A DNA stretch of 40,072 bases from Ruminococcus sp. (GTDB lineage: Bacteria > Bacillota > Clostridia > Oscillospirales > Acutalibacteraceae), in NCBI GenBank assembly GCA_017433905.1, contig JAFRGI010000022.1, positions 1-40,072 on the forward strand, given 5' to 3'. The notes under the pieces are model-generated. The model did not search any database. It had not been told where the DNA came from and saw only the letters and a program-made list of their open reading frames with translations. Of this stretch, positions 36,901 to 40,072 are shown in pieces (the stretch's first letter is position 1; each line of letters starts with the position of its first letter). A program made the position numbers and the translations under genes.

Positions 36901-38286
36901 GGCAATCAAAGCGGTTTTGTCCGCGTTTTCTTCCGCGTTCTGCTCAAACAACCTGTGCAGCAGTGTGACGGGCACTTCCGCAGCGGAGGAAACTGAATAT
37001 GCCTTTAATTTTTTTTGCTGCAGGGCGGGCAGCGCCAGCGCCTGACGAACAGTTTCGGACCGATCTGCGCAGAGGTTTTCTGCTGTGTGGAGGAACTGTT
37101 CGATAAAGTCGTCGATAACGGTTTCGTCAAATAATTCGCTCGCATATTGCAGGTAACAGTCAATGTTCTGCTCCTTGACATGCATCACCAGATTGATGTC
37201 CTTTCCGGAGGACTGCAAACGATAGGAATGACGGAGTGTGATACCATTTTCATTGAGAGTGGGTTGCACATGAATATAGTTAATACCCAAATCGAAAAGC
37301 AGACTGCGCGAGGTATCTCTGCCCCCGGCAAACGCCGCAACCAAACGGTCAAACGGGCAGTGATTTTCTTTGATGTAATCGGTAACAGCCTTTTGTACTT
37401 CGCTGATATAGCTGTCCGCTTTCTTTGTGCGGACAGGTTGCAGCCGCAAAGGAGCTGTGTTGACAAACATGCCGATGGTGTTGGCAGTATTGCCGTCTCT
37501 TGTGTTGGCGGGCACGCCGATAACGATATCCTCTGACGCGGTGTATTTTGCCGCCGTCATGGAATATGCTGACAGCAGCATCACAAACACGCTTACCGAT
37601 CGCGCGCGCGCCGCTTGCTTTAAGCTCCGCAGAAGGTTGTCGTTGATGACAAAGAAACGGTTGGTATCGGATTCCGGGTGCACTTTCGGACGTGCCGATT
37701 TCAGGGGCAGCTCCGTCACAGGCACACCGTCCGTAAACAACTTCTTGTATTTTTCAAAGCCCTTTTGATATTCCGGCTCTTTATCCTTTTGTGAATCTCC
37801 GCTCAAATCAAAGTGATCGCCGACAGGCTCTTTACCGGAGATCCTCGCGAAAAGCTCTCTGCCAAACAAAACGTCACTGCCGCCGTCAAACATAATGTGA
37901 TGACACAAAAGAACAAGCACACTGTCTTTTCCGTCCGTGTAAATCACCGCGCTGACGGGAAGACCGCCGGAGAGATCATAAGGCTTGTCCAACGCTTCCG
38001 CAAGCCCGCGGGCAGCATGGATATCGTCAATCGTCTCGATCGTAACCAGCGGAAGCTCGTCCGTCATCACTCTCAACAGCGCCCCGTCTTTTTCACGATA
38101 TACCGACCGAAAGGCTTCATGACTGCGAAAAATCTCCGTGACCGCTTCCCTGATCCGCTCCGCCGAAACACCGCTAACCTCATAATAGTAAATGAGGTTA
38201 TACATTTTCGATTCCGGATGAAACTTCTGTTCCAGATACATACCGGTTTCAAAGGGATTGAGAGAATGTGAAGTCAGTAAGCTCAT
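27952..38286 (-). CDS. Trimodular NRPS with terminal reductase (C-A-T x3, R)
   Basis: The 3444-residue synthetase has, in order: C1 (about 8-430, HHIMFDG at 129-135), A1 (443-925), T1 (940-1010, Ser972), C2 (1020-1445, HHIVFDG at 1149-1155), A2 (1460-1945), T2 (1950-2022, Ser1986), C3 (2030-2440, HHIICDG at 2156-2162), A3 (2460-2952), T3 (2960-3040, Ser2999) and a reductase (3070-3440; GATGFLG at 3082-3088, Y3238/K3242). All A domains have TSGSTG-x-PKG, YGPTE and the late Lys (919, 1933, 2944). The first C domain suggests N-acylation; the reductase suggests NAD(P)H-dependent release as an aldehyde. No epimerase or thioesterase is present and no phosphopantetheinyl transferase is in the window. 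The start has AAGGAGG upstream. Confidence 0.95.
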   Translation of the reverse strand: MSLLTSHSLNPFETGMYLEQKFHPESKMYNLIYYYEVSGVSAERIREAVTEIFRSHEAFRSVYREKDGALLRVMTDELPLVTIETIDDIHAARGLAEALDKPYDLSGGLPVSAVIYTDGKDSVLVLLCHHIMFDGGSDVLFGRELFARISGKEPVGDHFDLSGDSQKDKEPEYQKGFEKYKKLFTDGVPVTELPLKSARPKVHPESDTNRFFVINDNLLRSLKQAARARSVSVFVMLLSAYSMTAAKYTASEDIVIGVPANTRDGNTANTIGMFVNTAPLRLQPVRTKKADSYISEVQKAVTDYIKENHCPFDRLVAAFAGGRDTSRSLLFDLGINYIHVQPTLNENGITLRHSYRLQSSGKDINLVMHVKEQNIDCYLQYASELFDETVIDDFIEQFLHTAENLCADRSETVRQALALPALQQKKLKAYSVSSAAEVPVTLLHRLFEQNAEENADKTALIARDKTFTYRELNESANTVAHNLMDRGVTTGDSVVLLLPRESVFFSCLFGVNKAGAAFIPCDPQYPSDRIHSIMEDSGAAYIITTEDKLSDYPADKAINVSELFSDSQTENPDVEMSADALAYMIYTSGSTGKPKGVMLAHKSICNYLTPHPANIHIHYLKRHIHTYLSVTTVSFDMSFKEHTAALCNGKTLIFAAEDEMNDPRALAKLMKEYNVDCMNATPSRLQQYMEYEPFRDAIAKCKLVMSGGEGYPISLRDAIRACSKDIKIINTYGPTEITVSCNAADLTDAPYVTVGRPLLNYCEYIVDVFGDVAPCGVVGELFVGGAGVARGYRNLPEKTAEAFVEYCGQRMYRTGDYAKFDKDGNVCILGRLDNQVKLRGLRIELSEIEELMEAQPHIKKAAVVIRPLGGQDNLCAYFTADTAIDIDALRGELKKRLTHYMVPAAFLQMDALPVTANGKTDTQSLPELTAEARQKTAPQNETQLRIFHIAEEVLENSDFGMETELFAAGLTSLNSVGFCIRLSDAFGVNVQIRDLRDNDTIEKLERFIQELTQEGTEEFELLDEYALTQTQEGIFFETTSHPDSTIYNIPTLLRLDGSIDPDRLRAAIKTAVNAHPYLMTRMFINQRGEIRQRRATDRLEANEIDVLRCSSIDEIKDSLVKPFDIENEKLYRFTIIETDDENYLFFDIHHIVFDGESKKILLRDISAAYNGTAPAPETYSGYEAALLEERLRSSVHYNVSKEYYTKLLDGVESDCLPIGDVLCDRQEKDSGMLNISGKKAIASVIRGYCAENNVSENAFCTAVFGWLLGKYCGREEDAVFATVNNGRNDPRFRNSVSMFVHTYPVLCRPGNGSVFEYIKGIGKQLADSLQYDVYSFAEIRHHLDITADVLFVYQNTVSDGNTFDFCSAEAENIPLFFEEEKAKIELLIYPDGDILRYHISYDANVYTESFIKDMLDTYERALTEFANRENIGEVQLVDEETEARLEALNHFEHDYEITDIVTLFRRQVEKTPGNIAVVYLDHVYTYREVDRITENIAAFLRSRGIGKNQAVSVMIPRCEYMPIAALGILKAGAGYQPLDPSYPSERLEFMIQDAEAQYLIADRSLMDKLPHYDGPVLYTDEIPDLPDAERIPENPDPSDLFIMLYTSGSTGVPKGVMLEHHNLCCFCEWYVTTYQMDENSRSSAYASYGFDSHMLDMYPVLLVGGQLHIIDESIRLDLIAIKDYFCENGITHTFMTTQVGRQYVDLFPDVSYPQHLSAGGEKLVPVEPPRGFRFYNGYGPTECTIFTHMYPVEKLFGRVPIGYPLFNMKQYVVDKNLHRLPFGIPGELVVAGHQVGRGYLNRPEKNAEVFIRNPFSDEPGYEHAYRTGDIVRLLSDGTADFIGRNDGQVKIRGFRVELSEIEGIIRKFPGIKDTTVQAFDESGGGKFIAAYVVADEPVDVDALGEFIKRDKPAYMVPAVTMQIDRIPLNQNQKVNRRALPKPEKKAADTVPPQNETQKKIFDCIAEVIGSAAFGITDDIFDAGLTSIGAIKLNVMLSSAFHVPVTIKDLRSHNTVQALEGFFGQSGEAESFELLSDYPITQTQNGIFVECVARPDSTVYNIPFLFKLSDTVDTQKLRDAAEAMINAHPYLKTELFLNDSGDIRAKRNDSAAPVVELIDADALPENMVQPFALMSSPLYRVKIYRTREGNYLYLEIHHIICDGTSEAVLIEDINAAYGGAALETESYTGFEAALAEEKARQSESYAKAKAYYDAIFSGVDSDFLPSKDVDGAVESSNQFKMPSAVDVSPIREWCKQNGVTLNAFFNSVFAFVLAKYNYKTEAVYTTIYNGRNDSRLARAVTMLVKTFPVYCALDGDKKIAELIRATGEQLIGSMENDIYSFAEITRAYDISADVMFAYQGEGLAFTEIGNAPAKMIPLSLSDAKAPLNINVGIKNDKLLFVCDYRSDCYSEEFMRGFVACMEKTAQQFISKQLLKEVSVMTKSAAGLIDSFNATEVDIPHTTCNKLFEAQVVAHPDKTAVIADNEKLTYAQLNENANRVAHSLIDGGVILDEMVGVMMPRTVYAYVVREGILKAGAAFMPLAPDYPDDRVSYILANSGAKRIVTTAALAEERKALFESVGVTVCVMEDMLKSSRISNPETGVRPDNLCYCIYTSGSTGKPKGVMIEHHSLVNFVHHHPINVQSCEFVDNMTVSLALAALTFDVSVLEESLGLYHGGTVAMATEDEINNPVLLAEMMKKHGVDVMKCTPSYMNNMLDVPQVAKVLCQMKAIDIGAEAFPAPLYDKMRRAGIKAKIYNGYGPTEATITTSIDYLTSNRITIGKPLCNTKVVMLDKYDNELPANVPGELTILGECVGRGYVANEKMNKEKFITFNGLPAYRSGDLARWGKDGKIYFMGRMDNQVKLRGLRIELDEIENVMNAYPAVTRSVVIVKDSEQTGQYLCAYFAAGVKVNTDDLAAHMGKSLAKYMIPSVFVQLDAIPLTANGKVDKKALPEPVVVAEEREYTAPVTELQKKLCAMFAYALGTDKVGINDNFFEIGGTSLTASKIAMKAMMENLPIAFKDVFDYPTVGTMEQFINTKNLTNPEAKEKMKLTEDSALSYNIPVFITDETSGNTVDTGNILLTGATGFLGIHVLKCLIDTTDKKIYCLLRANSDTVENRMMNMLMYYFDDPMKELFGDRIEVIKGDITDPKLILTLGSYDFGTVINCAACVKHFAQDDTLDRINWHGVENLIDLCLNAKRRLVQVSTVSVAGTGTVEQFGVDKKIYENELYFGQNLENKYANTKFKAEQVLLKAIEDDGLDGMIVRVGNLMSRYSDGEFQINFLTNNFMRSMRAYAKLGAVPVSALDREVEFSPIDCTARAVVTLSSTESKFTVFHATNGHHVQMGDVVEAMNRIGIPIQTVSSKEFQQIFNDALSDEKMNEILSPLISYKGAKGEAVQFWIGHDNNFTTKMLYHLGFKWPIINEDYLANAFNALEGFGFFTGDTE

Positions 38287-38342
38287 TTATTTATCCTCCT
38301 TATGATTGCATATTTTTATACACATCTTCTTGCCAAATCCGG

Positions 38343-38459
38343 TCATGCAGACGGTCGTACTTTGAAGTTGTCTATCAATATGCTGATTATTATATCATCG
38401 CTGATTTCGGTAAGGTAATAGCATAAATCTTCCGCTGACTGCAATCGTGTAAAGCTCAT
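38343..38459 (-). CDS. 38-residue open frame upstream of the NRPS
   Basis: A short frame begins with ATG at 38459, 8 nt behind a strong AAGGAGG site, and ends with TGA at 38343, 56 nt before the NRPS start. The peptide starts MSFTRLQSAEDL, continues with a hydrophobic Ile-rich stretch (DDIIISILIDNF) and ends VRPSA. It has no signal peptide and is too short for an MbtH protein. It could be a leader peptide, a small partner protein or a relic of a larger gene. I do not recognise it; the ribosome binding site is the main support. Confidence 0.5.
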   Translation of the reverse strand: MSFTRLQSAEDLCYYLTEISDDIIISILIDNFKVRPSA

Positions 38460-38486
38460 TTCCGAAACCTCCTTCAAAATCAGATA

Positions 38487-38532
38487 ATTATATTGTATCA
38501 CGGAAAGATGGTTTTGATTTCCTTATTGGAAA
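38487..38532 (-). promoter_or_regulatory. Putative NRPS promoter with dyad
   Basis: A TATAAT -10 element (minus strand, 38492-38487) lies 28 nt before the small open frame. No good -35 is found 16-18 bp above it. Instead, a dyad TTTCC-N5-GGAAA (38518-38532) sits at the position where an activator or repressor would bind. The dyad is seen; its role is inferred. Confidence 0.4.
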
Positions 38533-38834
38533 AATACAACAATTAAATCAATAAAAAACTGCTTTTTCAAATAGTTTCTGCATATATACCGTGACAGACA
38601 GCATCATTTGACCCCAGTAACGATTTTATATTACAAAAACTGATAACCTTACAACCAGGCTCATTGTGTACGAATGCACTGTGGGGCAATCCGACGCAAT
38701 AATACCTTCTGAATATTTATTATACATCTCCAAACGTACAAAAGTGTAACAAAAACGCCCTATTGACTTCAAATCGCCAAAAAATTATATTCGCAATTTA
38801 AAAAGGATACTCACGGAAACTGCAAAACACAGCA
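38533..38834. other. Non-coding AT-rich spacer
   Basis: This 302-nt region between the NRPS control region and the transposase fragment contains no open frame with a ribosome binding site and no strong hairpin that I can see. It probably includes the outer end of the IS256-type element, but no inverted repeat could be fixed. Confidence 0.5.
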
Positions 38835-39462
38835 TTATATTCGTGCCGAATTTTTGTAGAGCTCGGTGATTCTGAGATAGAGCACTTTAAGCAGCGCATT
38901 TTCGCTCGGGAAAGCGTCCTTTTTGGTAACCTTTCGGAAACTGGAGTTGATGCTCTCAACAGCGTTTGTAGTATACATCACTCTGCGAACAGAACTGCCA
39001 TAATCGAAAAGCTGCTCAACGTGGCTGAAATTGCATTTCCAGACATCGACGGCTCCGGGATACTGAGACCACTCCTGACAGAACTGTTCAAACGCCTTTT
39101 TACAGGCGTTCAGGCCGGGAGCGCCATAGACCTTCTTTAACGACTGTGTGAATTTCTTGTAATCCTTGCTCGGCACATATTTGATGGAATTACGGATCAA
39201 CTGTACCATACATCTTTGAACAACGCCGTCTTTGAAAATCGCTTTAGCGCCTTCCTCAAGCCCCGAAACGCCGTCCATACTGATGAACAATACATCTTCT
39301 ACACCGCGTGTTTTCAACTCATCAAATATCTGCATCCATGTATGCTTGCTCTCGCTTTCGTTAAGCCACAAGCCAAGAATATCCTTTTCTCCGTTGGTAT
39401 CGTAGCCAAAAATCGTATATACGGCGTAGTTTTTACTCTCGTACCGTGCCTATCACCTTAAT
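38835..39462 (-). pseudogene. Truncated IS256-family transposase
   Basis: The fragment encodes the C-terminal half of a Mutator/IS256-type DDE transposase. Visible are FGYDTNGEKDILGLWL, the second catalytic Asp (ISMDGVSGLEEG), the conserved RCMVQLIRNSIKYV and YTTNAVESINSSFRK with the catalytic Glu. An ATG-started frame begins at 39371, but similarity runs in frame to about 39462, where a stop and unrelated sequence begin; the first catalytic Asp and the whole N-terminal half are missing (family length about 400 residues). The C-terminus also ends abruptly (ELYKNSARI). It cannot be active. The break coincides with the start of the tnpV segment. Confidence 0.85.
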
Positions 39463-39484
39463 TTATATTGTAGGAGGTCTGAAT

Positions 39485-39785
39485 ATGGCAACAACCATTA
39501 CATATACACAGCAGGGCAAGTATCTTCTCCCCGATTTGAAATTACCCGAACAGCCGAAGGTCGAAATCGGAGTATGGAGCAAGCGTCATTTGCGCTTCGT
39601 TAAGCAATATCACCCTATCAGATATACCAATCTTCTAACAAGTTGTAAGCTCACTGCCTATCTTGCAGACATTGACAAGCAAGCAGAGGATATTTTCTTC
39701 CGATTAGTAAAACAACTCTCCGAAAAAGAAGGCGTAACCGAACAGCTCAAAGCAGAAGATCAGATGCTGTGGGGGCGGAGAATGA
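39485..39785 (+). pseudogene. tnpV: tnpV transposon gene, interrupted by a group II intron
   Basis: The frame from the ATG at 39485 (GGAGG 7 nt upstream) matches TnpV proteins of Clostridia transposons: TYTQQGKYLLPDL, then YTNLLTSCKLTAYLADIDKQA and EKEGVTEQLKAEDQMLWG. The similarity stops after GRRM, where family members continue for about 20 more residues. At exactly this point (39786) a group II intron begins, so the four last codons read by a naive translation are intron. The 3' exon would lie beyond the window. TnpV is a small accessory protein of unknown role in mobile elements; removal of the intron would restore the gene. Confidence 0.8.
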
Positions 39786-40072
39786 GTGTGACGTGAAAAT
39801 CGTACAGTTAATTGCAGAAATGCTACCCTATCCATTCGGGGTAATCCTAATATGACCTGCGCAAGCGGTAACGCGAGGGTGGGAAGCTCACATGACAACG
39901 TGGATAATCTGCCAGCCCACGGCGGATGAACTGCAAGGATAAGAATGCTATGGAGAACACAAGTGAATCATCGTAAGGGTCGTCACGCTACGACAAACGA
40001 AACGGGCTGAAACGCTTGAACCAAAAGGTGCGGAGACAGGCGAAGGGGCTTCATTAACCCTATCGTGAATGG
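39786..40072 (+). mobile_element. Group II intron, 5' part (domain I), runs off the window
   Basis: The sequence starting GTGTGACG at 39786 fits the group II 5' consensus GUGYG and continues with a G/C-rich, strongly structured, non-coding stretch typical of ribozyme domain I. A candidate EBS1, TCATT at 40051-40055, sits in a loop closed by GGGG/CCC, about 265 nt into the intron, and can pair with AATGA, the last five exon bases (39781-39785). No reverse transcriptase is seen because the window ends at 40072. Identification rests on the 5' motif, the break in tnpV and the candidate EBS1 pairing. Confidence 0.72.

Noticed and set aside
27952-38286. Direct repeats or CRISPR-like repetition in the NRPS region
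   Set aside because: Repetition comes from homologous C-A-T modules, not from a regular spacer-repeat array; no CRISPR array or tRNA gene was seen anywhere in the window.

Overview
The window looks like a chromosome segment from a Gram-positive anaerobe of the Clostridia, most likely a Ruminococcus-like member of the Oscillospiraceae. Reasons: Firmicutes-type GGAGG ribosome binding sites, a type I dockerin protein, KtrAB potassium uptake, a membrane-domain glycerophosphodiesterase, TnpV and group II intron mobile DNA, and a gut-Clostridia style reductase-terminated NRPS. This assignment is inference from gene content; no rRNA marker is present.

Layout. Positions 1-280 hold the 3' end of an IS3-family element. 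297-5703 (minus) carries a DUF3006 / metallo-beta-lactamase-fold lipoprotein pair and a MarR-controlled heterodimeric ABC exporter with a clear promoter and operator. 5718-6524 is a secreted dockerin protein with a strong terminator and a hairpin that covers its ribosome binding site. 6706-9929 (minus) is one promoter-driven, tightly packed operon: methyltransferase, short-chain dehydrogenase, YihY/BrkB membrane protein and an HprK-like P-loop protein. 9983-15680 is housekeeping: rlmCD-type rRNA methyltransferase, murC, htrA and trmO. 15735-17486 is a glycerophosphodiester phosphodiesterase gene broken by two frameshifts, followed by a low-complexity lipoprotein. 18153-20290 (plus) is a complete ktrB-ktrA transcription unit with promoter and terminator.

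20481-25941 (minus) is a sensor kinase / response regulator pair next to a LolD/MacB-type ABC transporter whose promoter carries a perfect tandem 11-bp repeat, the typical form of an OmpR-family regulator site. This layout resembles antimicrobial-peptide sensing and resistance modules.

The main accessory feature is 26198-38532 (minus). A 3444-residue NRPS (C-A-T, C-A-T, C-A-T, reductase) is translationally coupled to a MATE-family transporter that has a C-terminal HATPase (RsbW-like) domain. A 38-codon open frame with a good ribosome binding site and a dyad lie directly upstream. The predicted product is an N-acylated tripeptide released as an aldehyde, possibly with an acidic C-terminal residue, i.e. 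a protease-inhibitor-like compound. The pair lies between a possible IS3-type end (26101-26123) and a nest of mobile DNA at the right: a truncated IS256-type transposase, then tnpV interrupted by the 5' part of a group II intron that runs off the window.
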